Positions 20,301-27,756 of a stretch of DNA of 64,000 nt are shown here, piece after piece. The number at the start of each line of letters is the position of its first letter. Position 1 is the first letter of the stretch. Where the stretch lies: positions 11,512,777-11,576,776 of the forward strand of contig OX328106.1 of NCBI GenBank assembly GCA_946811185.2. Reading direction: 5' to 3'. A program made the translations under genes and the position numbers. The DNA comes from Hippopus hippopus (Eukaryota; Mollusca; Bivalvia; Cardiida; Cardiidae). Under the pieces are notes generated by a model, which was given only the letters and a program-made list of their open reading frames with translations, did not search any database and was not told where the DNA came from.

Positions 20301-22055
20301 CTGACCATGTGACTAAAAAATGTGGTCATCATGTGGGTGTACTTTGTTTGTCTCCGGCAATCATTTCGTAAGCTTGCTCTATTAAAATAAGAGTTAACCT
20401 TATTTCTATTGTGTTTTATCGCTTAACAAGCCTCGGTTTTGAGTTGTGAGGCACACAAAATAAATAAATGAATAAATAAATAAAACACGAGGGCGATAGG
20501 GTGAAAAGACTCAGCTTTTGAATTGGTTTTAAAATCACTTTTCTTTTTAGTAAAGTCTTACCGACATCACGAGTTACCAATAGAAGCCCCGTGCTTCAAT
20601 GTTAATGAAATTAATTAGGTTCATTAAAACACTATTCAATGAACTAAGCTATAGCTTTCACATTTCTTTTTCAGATGCACCATGGCTAGTGTTTGGCGTC
20701 ATAGTTTCCTGTAGCATCCTAATTGTTATCATATCAGGATGTTTTGTAATCTGGTTTTACAAGAAAAGGTAAGCCAAACTTTACTAGATGGTGCATTGAT
20801 TGAATGCTTTTTACGCCTCTTTCGACATTATTTCAGTCATATCACGGCGACAGCTCACATATTCTGGTATGTCCTCGGATATACCAGTAATAAGCTAGAG
20901 CTCGAAAGTGTCTTGCCTGAGGAAACTCCCACGAAAAAACTAAGTAGTTCCAATGAGACTGTAACCAGGGTCAGCGGGTTACATGTTCTTCATTTTACGT
21001 CTGGGCCACACAGGACTCCATACAACTGTAAGAAAACGCGTGGTTTTTTTGTAGTTATTTTCATTTGTTTATGGTTTCTGGTGTTTGAAACTTTTACCAA
21101 ACGATCCCGTGCCCTTATAGCCTCAACGTACACATATTTTAGTAACAAACAACATTTCTGATTTCCTGTATATTTTTGAAATAATCTTTATCCAAGGGTT
21201 GGAACAACATAGCATTGTTTAGTAAATGGTTAGACGGTCTCCCCACAGGTGTGTGTACTTACTAGAAGACTTATGTTTTCACCTTACCTCTGTCCTAATG
21301 ATATTTTATAATGGAATTAATAATAGTTACCTTTGATTTAATTCTTTCTGAAGACTTTAAATAGGTGAAGTTTAAGATGCTCATGAAGGACTGAATAGTA
21401 TGAATATTAGGGCTTATAAATACCTTTTTCTCTGTGTGTGCGTTTTTTTTTTTTTTTTTTTCAAAACCTTCGATGGGCTAAATACATGAAAACAACTTTC
21501 TAAATCGGGAAAAAAAGACCAAAAGACCGCGGCACTGCAATTTCAATAGCTAATTTAGCACAGAATATTTCATAATTACAAAGATAGTGTAGATTAACGA
21601 TCAGGTTGTACGTTCTAAGCAGTGTGATCTCGATCTACACTATTTGGAAAAGGTCTAATGGTCACGGAAAGCAGGCAAAGGTATAATATGATGATATCTG
21701 TTATTTTTGTAGACGACCTGAAGAGCTAAGACCGGATGATGGAGCTATCGCAAATAACGGTTCCGGGGACTATGACTACGCGCGTGGTGAAGATTTTAAT
21801 GTGGCTACGAACGAATCAAGGGACTGGGGCGCTAACAGCCTGGCTTGCGAGCCCGGGGTTCCAGAGACACATACGGTGTCAAATCCTGTTTATGAATTAC
21901 AGCAGTTGCCAACACCTTCTGTTCCGAATGACGACGTGTATGATAACACAGATGGGCGGAAAAAAGAAAGAAGTCAAGAAGGTCAAGTTGAACTCCATAT
22001 CTATGACAGAGCTAATTATAGTAACGGTGAATCGTTATATGATAACCGCATGTAA
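3510..22055 (+). CDS. gene A: two-CTLD single-pass membrane receptor, intact
   Basis: Eight exons join without a break into about 410 codons: 3510-3597, 11709-11888, 13498-13638, 15672-15884, 18181-18306, 20131-20178, 20675-20768 and 21713-22055. Each border is GT-AG. Phases are 1,1,1,1,1,1,2. Predicted order: signal peptide (about 1-24), CTLD1 (about 30-136), CTLD2 (about 137-249), stalk (250-265), membrane helix (about 269-293), cytoplasmic tail (294-410). CTLD hallmarks are a WxDA-type helix before a cysteine and GG, VW/WIG strand motifs, and C-terminal cysteines (YVC, LCSFG). The tail has NPVY and three YxN motifs, known SH2/PTB docking types. Inference: a type I surface protein for recognition or adhesion with tyrosine-based signalling. 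The ligand is unknown, and calcium-binding EPN/QPD motifs are not seen. Intron 1 is swollen by nested transposons. Confidence 0.85.
3786..4012. repeat. MITE-like palindromic element, family M2
   Basis: It is bounded by GGTCCGTATTTACCAACCAT and the inverse ATGGTTGGTGAATACGGACC. The centre is a palindrome, TTGGATGAACCAAATGATTC and its complement, flanked by inverted GAAAGTAAC-type arms. Other copies are at 13962, 23936, 26700, 30180, 36059, 44295, 49724 and 54247. Confidence 0.75.
4080..4420. repeat. degenerate M1 copies with poly(T)
   Basis: Repeated M1 sub-motifs (CCCTTTACCAAACAG, TTTTCTCCTTTT, GAGAAAAACCGGTAACCAGC) surround an 18-nt T run near 4203-4221. Probably two overlapping old insertions. 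Confidence 0.45.
4580..4657. repeat. poly(A) plus (TA)n microsatellite
   Basis: About 20 A residues run directly into a perfect TA dinucleotide repeat of nearly 60 bp. A reading frame across it is repeat translation, not a gene. Confidence 0.95.
5253..5285. repeat. (GC)n(AC)n microsatellite
   Basis: GCGCGCGC followed by a run of CA dinucleotides. It marks the exact left edge of the truncated Penelope-like copy A. Confidence 0.9.
5291..6415 (+). CDS. Penelope-like element copy A, 5'-truncated RT and GIY-YIG ORF
   Basis: The frame is already open at 5291, upstream of the first ATG at 5471. It contains RT motif C (KRYLDDCFIFW, near 5366-5398), the following thumb region (LPFLDV-like, FSLARRIC), a CxxxxCGLC zinc-binding-like cluster, and a C-terminal GIY-YIG-type nuclease core (FYIGQTGDKLRNR) ending in a TAA. 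RT motifs A and B are missing because the copy stops at the microsatellite, so it is a 5'-truncated insertion. It is clearly related to but diverged from copy B at 6783-9101 (many substitutions throughout), so it represents a separate lineage. Confidence 0.85.
   Translation, partial: LEEILYEEIRQLKDENFSDYIYKQWKRYLDDCFIFWTYSINDLSVFNDILNSLHKDIKFKMDMNLYKMPFLDVLVIKNGCTIVTDIYFKITDSKQYLNFRSCHPKHNKTNIPFSLARRICIIVSDRKILQLRLRELENMLIERKYPKAVILAGISKALNIPRRTLLQVKVKNDDNIMTYISTFNPKNRELFGIIKNNFEILENDQTMSQILRNTKLIKCKRQLPNLKRILIKSEFKDTTSKSSVKKCNESRCGLCKHIIEGNEFKIKDKTFTVKEDMDCKVSNCLYLLVCNGCQEFYIGQTGDKLRNRITIHNQQIRDPSTRQIPLSYHLDSCCKTDPKFSIFPFFKCKSPDVSARVTKEKYFINIFRPKLNCI
6466..6504 (+). ncRNA. hammerhead ribozyme motif, Penelope-like copy A
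   Basis: The conserved core CTGATGA (6473-6479) is followed by a 2-bp stem II with a GTAA loop, then GAAA (6488-6491). A self-complementary stem III (ACC/GGT) comes next, then the predicted cleavage residue T at 6497. Stem I pairs GCC (6470-6472) with GGC (6498-6500), extended past a bulge. Stem III is too short for a loop, as in the minimal, probably dimeric, hammerheads reported in Penelope-like retroelements. Confidence 0.8.
6541..6602. repeat. (TA)n microsatellite
   Basis: A perfect TA repeat of about 60 bp between the 3' end of Penelope-like copy A and the 3' end of copy B. Confidence 0.95.
6685..6732 (-). ncRNA. hammerhead ribozyme motif, Penelope-like copy B
   Basis: Read on the minus strand: CTGATGA (6720-6714), stem II GCTT/AAGC with a short loop, GAAA (6702-6699), self-complementary stem III ACC/GGT, predicted cleavage after T at 6693, and stem I GTTGCC paired with GGCAAT. 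All core residues are present. It lies about 50 nt downstream of the ORF2 stop and next to a GTAGCAACG hairpin. Confidence 0.85.
6783..9101 (-). CDS. Penelope-like element ORF2: reverse transcriptase with C-terminal GIY-YIG endonuclease
   Basis: The frame is open from 9101 to the TAA at 6783. The first ATG lies only near 8957, but conserved-looking sequence (SVLLMGFKFTPTP) spans it, so translation probably enters by frameshift from ORF1. Counting residues from the TTG at 8963: RT motif A FDIVSLYTNIP (271-281), motif B GTAMGTKVAP (334-343), motif C YLDD (380-383), zinc-binding-like cysteines at 598, 603 and 606, and a GIY-YIG-type core with FYIGQTGDKLRNR (647-659) followed by conserved H and R positions. 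Known role: target-primed reverse transcription. The intact length, with no stops, suggests recent activity. The endonuclease is C-terminal, unlike the permuted Naiad group. Confidence 0.92.
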   Translation of the reverse strand, partial: RFKFSPGRPQLEPLTLNEGNLAETKELFKKNFNLSKRKLTEIEKSVLLMGFKFTPTPEKSNKEELNNDVNEFFRSLRLKEFFHGKENTDNSIIRNKSNFDPPSGRNIVLDSYISTSRVLCSNTSKNNKHIKHNITFKQREAIKSLAHDTSITIKEADKGGGIVILNTEFYKTKILEMLRDESYYKSIPDSNQLQVFNKIKNLIAENTRMTNQEKNFLLKFECKTSTFDGLPKIHKSQIIQSSCSNNHSDYIEIPDPVDFTLRPIVAGPCCETSRLSSFLDKLLKPYLQKVHSYLRDNIDFLNFIPKNVPAQTKLVSFDIVSLYTNIPHSLGLESISFWLDKHPQLLTERFSKTFILRGLQIILENNNFSFDKSFYNQTKGTAMGTKVAPTYATLVLGFLEEKLYKTVEYEKGKVFAKFVRDQWRRYLDDCFIFWQRSSQDLAYFCSTLNSLHKDIMFKIQTSDYQLPFLDVMVIKINTSISTDIYFKSTDSKQYLNFKSCRPKHTKINIPFSLARRICTIVSDISVRNSRLKELASSLIDRNYPMQVIKTGFIKALQIPRNNLLTVKEKTEKPIIPFVSTHNPKNSELFGLLRSNLTILSGDEKMNSIITDTKIIKCKRQLPNLKRLITRSEFSLDTAACVKKCGQPRCGLCDYIIEGNNIKLNDKTFFVKENMDCTVKNVIYVLICNGCREFYIGQTGDKLRNRKTVHYQQVRDPLTRQMPLSAHLDKCSKTSPKFSIFPFFKMHNDNVSARLLKEQSFINRFMPKLNIKP
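9053..10036 (-). CDS. Penelope-like element ORF1, 5'-truncated
   Basis: An open frame upstream of the RT ORF on the same strand, ending at the TAA at 9053. It has an acidic and basic helical middle with coiled-coil character (near 9550-9700) and a very basic C-terminus (RSRPRPRPRV, GRRNSNRRNKRQNNFRQNR), suggesting RNA binding. No known enzyme motif is visible. Upstream of about 10036 the frame runs into antisense sequence of the inverted copy C, so the natural start is lost or lies at an internal ATG such as the one in the MHEISRV stretch. It overlaps ORF2 by about 49 nt in the -1 frame. Confidence 0.8.
   Translation of the reverse strand: MILTAIQDLTDVVRETNKRLCPAQTETAMHEISRVIKEIDENMKKKNPQQAASTDISQVRNSSIESQAMLVKNRISDLWNKKLIARRDAYWGKVRNSGRLKFYERWLSSTPIIILKKFQKAEFTNEREDQRMLRERAVLQDFRMEIEMLKLREDSCLERIRRLDREVEEIIFGKCSGPISDFLLELWKQQIKRNEDISHKRWLNNERWLTTYEENFLLTYQDTNPFFKKTASQRNNQKRGPATYADAVRSRPRPRPRVQTPDQSLQDLIQHLSFKLNGRRNSNRRNKRQNNFRQNRSNNSQFDSEVNVVDPDALNFLQEDHNWNHLH
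9092..9098 (-). promoter_or_regulatory. candidate -1 ribosomal frameshift site TTTAAAT
   Basis: In the ORF1 frame the codons read GC(T TTA AAT), a textbook X_XXY_YYZ heptamer. Slipping back one base gives TTT AAA TTT, which is exactly the ORF2 frame. The ORF2 frame has a TGA at 9104-9102, just upstream of the heptamer, and ORF1 stops at 9053, so fusion must occur within this 49-nt overlap. No downstream pseudoknot was modelled. Confidence 0.65.
10037..10259 (+). pseudogene. Penelope-like copy C: last 74 codons of the endonuclease ORF
   Basis: Starting inside the GIY-YIG core (DKLRNKK), it repeats the end of copy B ORF2 through KLNIKP and stop, with one amino-acid change visible (R to K). It lacks RT and the front of the nuclease, so it cannot be functional alone. 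Confidence 0.88.
10312..10358 (+). ncRNA. hammerhead ribozyme motif, Penelope-like copy C
   Basis: CTGATGA (10322-10328), stem II GCTT/AAGC, GAAA (10340-10343), stem III ACC/GGT, predicted cleavage after T at 10349, and stem I GTTGCC with GGCAAT. It is the inverted twin of the motif at 6685-6732. Confidence 0.85.
11353..11384. repeat. (GA)n microsatellite
   Basis: A perfect GA dinucleotide run of about 32 bp. A leucine/serine-rich reading frame over it is an artefact. Confidence 0.95.
11709..11888 (+). CDS. gene A exon 2: CTLD1, first half
   Basis: Acceptor TTTCAG|AT and donor ACAG|GTATTG; 180 nt, phase 1 to 1. It encodes ILCTKVYPWKDAMISCLSEGG, the typical CTLD pattern of cysteine, WxxA helix, cysteine and GG, then LTVWTAEY in the place of the WIG strand. 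Genes B (43884-43705) and C (59049-58870) have exons of exactly the same length. Confidence 0.88.
12105..12930. repeat. tandem array, unit about 158 bp
   Basis: About five copies begin TTGTCCAGAGCATAACTTGA or close variants at roughly 12166, 12326, 12479, 12639 and 12800. Each ends in a TTATTGCCCTTT-like stretch. A GTCCGTCC/TTCCGTC leader precedes the array at 12105-12165, as in the repeat at 1717. Confidence 0.8.
13498..13638 (+). CDS. gene A exon 3: CTLD1, second half
   Basis: Acceptor TTCCAG|GT and donor AATG|GTAAGT; 141 nt, phase 1 to 1. It encodes LLRDTICGSQ ... LHWGSV ... KNCTEQQAYVCKN, where CTEQQAYVC fits the closing cysteine pair of a C-type lectin fold. Equivalent 141-nt exons in B and C carry defects at or near these residues. 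Confidence 0.88.
13962..14140. repeat. degenerate M2 element
   Basis: It begins AGGGTCTGTATTCATCTACC and contains a decayed CAACCAATCCTTGACCAATT palindrome. The right end is worn. Confidence 0.5.
14954..15213. repeat. MITE-like element, family M4, complete copy
   Basis: A 260-bp unit with a perfect 19-bp terminal inverted repeat, GAGTCATGCTCTGTGAAAA, flanked by ATTT on both sides (possible target-site duplication). Inside is a second hairpin, GGTCAGTCTGCGCGG with TGCGTAGACTGACC. It has no coding capacity. Related partial copies lie near 26.3, 28.4, 31.2, 46.0, 56.5 and 62.1 kb. Confidence 0.8.
15672..15884 (+). CDS. gene A exon 4: CTLD2, first half
   Basis: Acceptor TTTCATCTACAG|AA and donor CATA|GTAAGT; 213 nt, phase 1 to 1. 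It encodes VYLNETTWRNSETSCESKNQ and LDVWIGLVASL, again the W-helix, cysteine and WIG layout of a CTLD. An earlier acceptor at 15576 also keeps frame. The chosen one has a pyrimidine tract and aligns with the starts in gene B. Confidence 0.82.
15885..18180 (+). other. gene A intron 4
   Basis: No exon, element boundary or RNA was recognised in this 2.3-kb intron. Short open frames inside it lack conserved motifs. Confidence 0.5.
18181..18306 (+). CDS. gene A exon 5: CTLD2, second half
   Basis: Acceptor GTTTTTAG|GT and donor TTTG|GTAGGT; 126 nt, phase 1 to 1. It encodes VKHGTYVNSAGFRMIDEYLP and ends with ALCSFG, the closing cysteine of CTLD2. The equivalent exons in B and C are 111 nt, lacking five codons at the start. 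Confidence 0.88.
19362..19560 (-). repeat. tRNA-derived SINE, second type
   Basis: On the minus strand GTGTGGCTCAGTGGTAAAGT (A box) and GGGTTCGAGCCTC (B box) lead into a body that ends GTCGCCGTGATATGAATGAA. Copies with the same body lie at 20825-21020 and 59925-60100. Confidence 0.65.
20131..20178 (+). CDS. gene A exon 6: stalk
   Basis: A 48-nt exon between CTACAG|AC and AAAG|GTACAT, phase 1 to 1, encoding a polar linker (EIIQKTPEDTLTSNK). Exons of exactly 48 nt with similar polar character sit at the same place in genes B (29841-29794) and C (55032-54985), which supports it despite its size. Confidence 0.82.
20675..20768 (+). CDS. gene A exon 7: transmembrane helix
   Basis: Acceptor TTTTTCAG|AT and donor AAAAG|GTAAGC; phase 1 to 2. 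It encodes about 25 hydrophobic residues (WLVFGVIVSCSILIVIISG onward) closed by FYKKR, a stop-transfer charge. This gives a type I orientation with the CTLDs outside. Confidence 0.9.
20825..21020 (-). repeat. tRNA-derived SINE, second type, diverged
   Basis: It contains TTTCAGTCATATCACGGCGA and the inverse of the tRNA-like head with ACACAGGACTCC. It lies in intron 7 of gene A. Confidence 0.5.
21713..22055 (+). CDS. gene A exon 8: tyrosine-rich cytoplasmic tail
   Basis: Acceptor TTTTTGTAG|A, phase 2, ending at TAA 22053-22055. The tail of about 115 residues contains GDYDYARG, SNPVYELQQLP (an NPxY-type PTB motif), DDVYDNT, ANYSNG and SLYDNRM. Three of these are YxN, the known Grb2-type SH2 consensus. 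Phosphorylation is inferred from motif type only. Confidence 0.9.
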
Positions 22056-22110
22056 TGTTTTTATGGTGCCTCCCAGCTGCTGCTTCTGATAATGATGACT
22101 GAGGTGATAA

Positions 22111-22130
22111 AGAGAGAGAGAGAGAGAGAG
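22111..22130. repeat. (GA)n microsatellite in gene A 3' UTR region
   Basis: A short GA run about 55 bp after the stop codon. Confidence 0.85.
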
Positions 22131-23935
22131 TTCTACTACCTTGGTGTATATTGCATTTTGTTGCTTTTTTTTCTATTTTCATTCATACAACATTCCTGAA
22201 ATTTGCAGACACTAATTCCCTATTACTTTTTTCCCATTTGGCTCTTGTAGAGAAGTGAAGCGGCACGTTTGACAACTTTTTGCCGACATCTTGTTAACCA
22301 TTTACCACACAGTTCAAGGGTCAACTTTTTTTCGTTTTGTTTACAATTTATTTACATGTATATATGGTAGATATAGAAAAACACCAGAAGGTTTTTAATT
22401 TTGCATTGTTTGTTTGGTGGTCAAGAGGCCTAATGTGCACAGATTAAAGAACTAAATTAGCTTGAAATCAACCTTTTATATATAGATCTACTTATGCTTC
22501 AATCATTTGTTCACCACATATCGAGACTACAAATACTTTCTCTGTAATTGCAAAGGAACAAGGCGAAAACCTTATGTTTGAATCGGACATTTATGGTTGG
22601 TCATTTGGTGATGGTAACCCGTCTTTTTATATGAAAACTATGACATAATTACTCATTTAAACACTTTCCGACATTGTTCTTGACATCGTGACATTCCCAT
22701 AAACCTATGTGAAATTCTGACGCGAAACCTAAAAATGATGTATGAGGCTACATATCCCATTCAGGAAATACCTCTGAAAAATATTTTTTCTCAAATTCTT
22801 CTTTTTTCTTTTATTGGTGGTTAGCCAGATATTGCCTTATTTGATTGATTGATGAAATGTTAGTTAGATAGATAGATTTATTAGTATATTCAGGCCCATT
22901 ATACATATGTACAAAGTGTACAATATGTTAACAATAGTTATCGTTAGATATATAAATTTACATTTTACCCAGAAAATATGCACAAATCTCCTGTTTACCA
23001 AATAAACCCTGACTATATGGTCTTGGGTGCTCTTTCTGAGCATTTTTGCTTTTTCCTACGTGAATGTTTTCTACAAGATTATTTCCCTTCGTTTCAGCCA
23101 CAGTTAATTTGTCGTCTGCAAGTACTTTCAGTTTGGACCAGATCAATATTTTAGTGTAAGAGTCTGAAGCAATATCCATGTATCAATAGTATAGTCAAAT
23201 TGATGGGAAAGATAAAAGAAGAAGAAGAAGAAAATGATGATAATAATAAATGTATATATTCCTACACCCTTTACCAAATAAACCCTGGTTATATAACCAT
23301 AAATTGAGGAAAGCAGGAAATGCTTTAACTGATTATTGTTTACTTTTCCTGCAATGTTTTCTGTTAGTGAAGTTTGATGATGTTATGAAAATCTGAATAG
23401 CTCGCTTTTAAACTGCCCCCAAATTGTGGAGTTAGTCATGAAGACCGCGTCAAAGGCATCTGTAAAGGATACTAGATCGTAGATGTTTTGAATTACTATA
23501 CACCTACAAAAATTTCCTAATGCAATTAAGGGAACACAAGCAGAAAAAACAAATCTGAAACGGATGGAGAAAAAATCCAAATGTACACCCTGTCAAATAC
23601 TGTACGATCCAAAATTTTGGTATGCTGAAATAATCTATGAGCGGACTACTTTTGCCTTTGTTTCTCAGTTGACTGGTCAGTACTATATACTACGATACAA
23701 ATCCGCAATTCATTTAACGCTGTTCTCACCGAATTAGCCAATATTTGTTATTTCACACCGTTTGCAATTGTCTCAATTTCAACGTCTTATCAATTTAAGT
23801 TATAGGCATATTATGAAAGGAAAATGATGTCGTAATAACTTTCTTGGTGTTTGTATATGCTTCTCTCCCATTTCGCTCGATCTTCGTACGTGCAAGGAAT
23901 CAAATTTTCAGACACTGCTCGGAATACGTACAGAC
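22131..23935. other. gene A 3' flank and A/B intergenic region
   Basis: Non-coding. Worn M1-type pieces near 22.29-22.65 and 23.00-23.35 kb (TTTACCACACAGTTC, CTTTACCAAATAAACCCTGG) are the only recognisable content. No clear AATAAA close to the gene A stop was seen. Confidence 0.45.
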
Positions 23936-24133
23936 ACCAGGAACGTTATTTGCCAACCATTCTCATTTTTATGCAATTTCGGATGTTGGGAAGTAGTACA
24001 AATTCTGACTGGCCAAAGTAAATGATTTAGCAAATCAGAATTTCGGTCACTTTGAAATTTAGAAAATATCTGAGAAAAAAACTAATAATGATCTTAAGAA
24101 TGATCTTAAGAATGAGTTGTGAATACAACCCCA
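23936..24133. repeat. M2 element, diverged
   Basis: It starts ACCAGGAACGTTATTTGCCA and ends TGTGAATACAACCCC, with a central palindrome around AAGTAAATGATTTAGCAAAT. Confidence 0.6.
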
Positions 24134-24627
24134 GGGCAATTAGTAAAAAAAAAACCATTAATATATGCTTTACATGTAAGTTTGGAAGTATTTGAATACA
24201 GAATTTATGCAAATAAAATAAATACAAATTATGCATTGGTTTTAAATTGTCCAAGAAAGAATTATTTTCCATGCAAGAAATGCTCCTCTTGAAAATGCTT
24301 CATACAGCAACAACTTTCTGCACTTTAAGTTGAACCATAGTCTAAAAATAGTGTTTTTTTTTCACGTCGGAATCATCACTAGTAGCTGACAATTGTTGAC
24401 AGTTTATTATCTTACAATGTGGTCTGGAGTACTTCTTTTCGTTTTGCCTGAACGTGGCAATAGCACTGCAATAAGGACTGACATAAAAGTTTATTGTAAA
24501 CAGTCAAGGACTCTTTTACAACCTCGATATTTTAAGTGGGATACATTTTGACCCTCATATGGCCATTTTTCTCACTGCCTTGCACTAAAGTTTTCAAACG
24601 ATAAAGGATAAAGGATTTTGTGTCCAA

Positions 24628-25040
24628 TTACTCATTGACATAGACAGATTCAGTGTTGTGCTGGACTAACTTGTCATAATGTCCCTCTGGTGTCTTATTG
24701 GCGTAGACAGATTCTTTGACCTGGATTAATGCCTTATAGCGACCCTCTTCTGTTTCATTGACATAATCCGGGTCAACCTCATAGTTAGTCTCTGGTGTCT
24801 TATTGACATACGCAGATTCGGGATTGACCAGGGCTAGCTCTTCATGTTGACCCTCAACTCTATCATTGACATAGACCGCATGTATGTTGTCCGGAATAGC
24901 CTGATAGTAAGCCTCTTTTTTCAGCTTGATTTTGATCGCAGGCCCCATCAGCGGTGTTGTCGTGTCTGCTCCGAAATACTCTCGCTTGTGATGGACTTGT
25001 AATTTGCCCAGTGCCCAAGTTTGCCTCCTTACGGGTGTGG
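24628..25040 (-). pseudogene. gene B exon 8: repeated YxN cytoplasmic tail
   Basis: Acceptor TACACTTAG|C, phase 2. The first part reads HTRKEANLGTGQITSPSQ. After the A run at 24921-24916 the coding-like frame shifts by one and continues with HAVYVNDRVEG, SAYVNKTPETNYE, PDYVNETEEGRYK, SVYANKTPEGHYD and SVYVNE, then TAA. Five YxN motifs recur about every 20 residues, a multivalent SH2-docking layout. Without the extra A the two halves would be one frame. Confidence 0.78.
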
Positions 25041-25239
25041 CTAAGTGTATAAAAATAAAAGAAGAAAAAAAAAATATCTTTTATATTTGATGGATTTTTA
25101 AAGAGGGATAGGGGAATAAAGGACAACATCAGTCAAGGCTTTTTTGAGCCAATGGAGTCATTTGGTAATTTATGGATTTTGCAAGTGGTAAAGAAAAGGA
25201 GAAAATCTCAGAAGCACTTGCAGATTTTAGATTTCTACT

Positions 25240-25362
25240 AGATATACAAAGAAGAATAAGAAGAAGAAGAGAAAGTAGAGGAAGAAAAGAAGAAGAACAA
25301 AAACAACAAAAAGAAGAACAGATAACAGAAGAAGAAGAAAAAAAAGAAGAAGAAGAATAGGA
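25240..25362 (+). repeat. (GAA)n-rich purine tract
   Basis: GAAGAA-type repeats give a K/E/R-only frame on one strand and an F/L-only frame on the other. Neither is a gene. Confidence 0.9.
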
Positions 25363-25894
25363 AGAAAACAGTAGGTATAGAGAAGTAAGGAAACCAGATA
25401 ACGATGAAGCCTTGGTAACACAGCATCAAAACTACCGTGATTGATATGGGTTCTAGGTTAATAACGAGCAACAGCGAGTTACGGGCGAATGGCGGTAACA
25501 CCGTTCTAGATTTTGAAATATATATATTCCGACTTCGTTCTGGGTGTCAGCCTGAATCTAGAAGGGGATGACTAAATTTTGAGTGTCTTCCGGTTGGTCG
25601 CACAGCGTCACACGCATTACAATCTTTCGCACAATTACCCGATTGGTCAAAAATGACCATAATTATCTACTGATCGGATGATTACTTAAAAACCATCGTC
25701 AGACTAAATATACAGATAATCTAATTTCCTCCCTACTTTCAGCGTATTAAATGTCTGTTTTTGTATAAATATTACGCAATGATCTACATGTATGCTAGCA
25801 AATAATGACGTCATTAATCATACTATTTTTACATCATGCACGGGCAGGATTTTCGCGGAAAATACTGTGTGTAAGAAATCATGAATAAACTAAT

Positions 25895-26210
25895 TTTCGA
25901 TTGATGATTGTATGGTGTTTAACGTCGTTTACAACATTATTTCAGTTATATCACGGCGGCCAGTGCACCTATCCATGCTTTCCTAGAGTTTCTTTTACCT
26001 GTACTCTGCACAATTTTCTTTCTGAGCCACTGGCTGCTTTCCTACATATCCGCATAAGGAAACAATGATCAGCGGTAAGAGAGGAATGAATCATGTCGCT
26101 ATGACTATCATCAATCCTCGGAAAGAAATTGGCCGATCCGGGGATCGAACCAGCGATCCCTGTCACATACGCTACCGACTGCGTTACCGGGGCTCGGCTA
26201 CTATTTCTTT
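25895..26210 (-). repeat. tRNA-derived SINE, near full length
   Basis: On the minus strand CGCAGTCGGTAGCGTATGTG (A box) and CTGGTTCGATCCCCGGATCG (B box) lead into TTTCTTTCCGAGG and a tail with CAGCCAGTGGCTCAG. It is the same family as the copy at 2562. Confidence 0.72.
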
Positions 26211-26261
26211 GACTGTTTCAAAATACCATTTACAGAGAAAATCGGATTTATAATTTGTAAA

Positions 26262-26450
26262 AAGGGGGGCTTAATGCATCTGCAAAAACTATTGACAAAG
26301 GTCTGCCTGTGTGCACAATCCGCGCAAGCTGACACGAATCAAAACTCTGTGCCAGATACATTGATCAATTGTCTGCGTGTCAAAGGACCAGTATGCATGC
26401 CTCGTGATTCAGTCAGTTAAAAGACAAAATGGATTATAGTTTACTGTGCG
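26262..26450. repeat. M4-related MITE fragment
   Basis: It contains CTTAATGCATCTGCAAAAAC and GTCAAAGGACCAGTATGCAT, as in the interiors of other M4-like copies. The terminal GAGTCATGC ends are lost. Confidence 0.5.
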
Positions 26451-26689
26451 ATTATTGATAATTTTGCCCTTACGTAACTAAGCCCTACTCGAGTTCGAGG
26501 TATATGCCAAATATTACGTTTTCTCTTGTCTTATTTCAAGGATAAATAATATGAATGTGTAGACAAGAAGAAAGCTGTGTAATACTAGCAACTAGTCCTT
26601 TTCACACTACATTTTCGACAACTGTTTCTGTACATATTGACCAACCTTTTTTGAGAGCGTGTTAGTATTATTTTCCGAAAATTTTCAAT

Positions 26690-26765
26690 TTTTAAAATAA
26701 AACAACTTCTGATTGGATTAACTAAATGGTTCAGCCAATCGGAAGTTGTGTTACTTTCAAGTATT
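26690..26765. repeat. M2 central palindrome
   Basis: AACTTCTGATTGGATTAACT and its near complement around CAGCCAATCGGAAGTTGTGT. The outer ends are missing. Confidence 0.6.
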
Positions 26766-27479
26766 GGGGAGGGCATAAAAAGTCAGTTTACCAGAAGAGA
26801 AACTGACAAAAAAACCCGGATGGACAATTTGCTGTTTGTCTGTATGTATGTTTCAAGTTTATACCATTTTTCAAAAGTGTTCACTTATTTCACTGCGGTA
26901 GTGCACCTATCTATGCGTTTATTAAGATTTATTACCAATGCTTAACACAACGGTTTTCTGAGCCTTAAGATCTTTTCTAGATTCGCATGTCAAATTTCGA
27001 AATTATTTCCACATTAACTTATAGCGTATATTATCAACCTTTAAAAAACAATCCCAAGTTTTAACTTCCCCGAGTAAGAAGGTTTTTCTATTCTTGCTTC
27101 ATCCGCGGCACATTTATTTTTTCGTCTGCATATGCTCTCAAATGAGACATGCCTTAAATTTTGTCCTATGGCAGAAAGTTAAACAGCGAGAAAGGTATTT
27201 ACTTATCGCATTGATTTCTATCCAACTTTCGTCTAAGTTTCTCCTGGAATTCGAATTTGGGAAATTTAACCTGTGTAATCTTTACAAAACAATAACTTTT
27301 CTAACGACCCATAAATAGAGGTCCTATGAAACTATTGTTGGAAAAAGGAGAAATGCGTTTGTCTCCTTTTCTCACAACGTTTTCTACCCTTACAAAGAAA
27401 ACCATCATCCTTTGGTCGCTATATAAATTGTCGCGAGCAAATGATTTAAATTTCTGTGAGTCTTTGTTTTTTACATCGT

Positions 27480-27725
27480 TTGTTAATAAGTTAAGCAATG
27501 CAATTAGCCTCTATGCTACCTTGGTTTAGCTAAATGGAATAGCTAGTCGGTATGGCATATCCAAATGTTGTTAGAAAACGACATTTAAATATTTAGCAGT
27601 CGACAACCTTTTCACCTTGTCCATATAGAAAGTAATTTCAGACGACATATTCATTGTGGAAAAGGGAGAAAATGCAAGTAAACAACATTTTCTTCAGACT
27701 GCGTCAAAAGCCTCTTTTCTGGGTT

Positions 27726-27756
<31 letters not shown>

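Noticed and set aside
25172..25501. K/E/R-rich plus-strand and F/L-rich minus-strand frames
   Set aside because: Both are produced by the (GAA)n purine tract.
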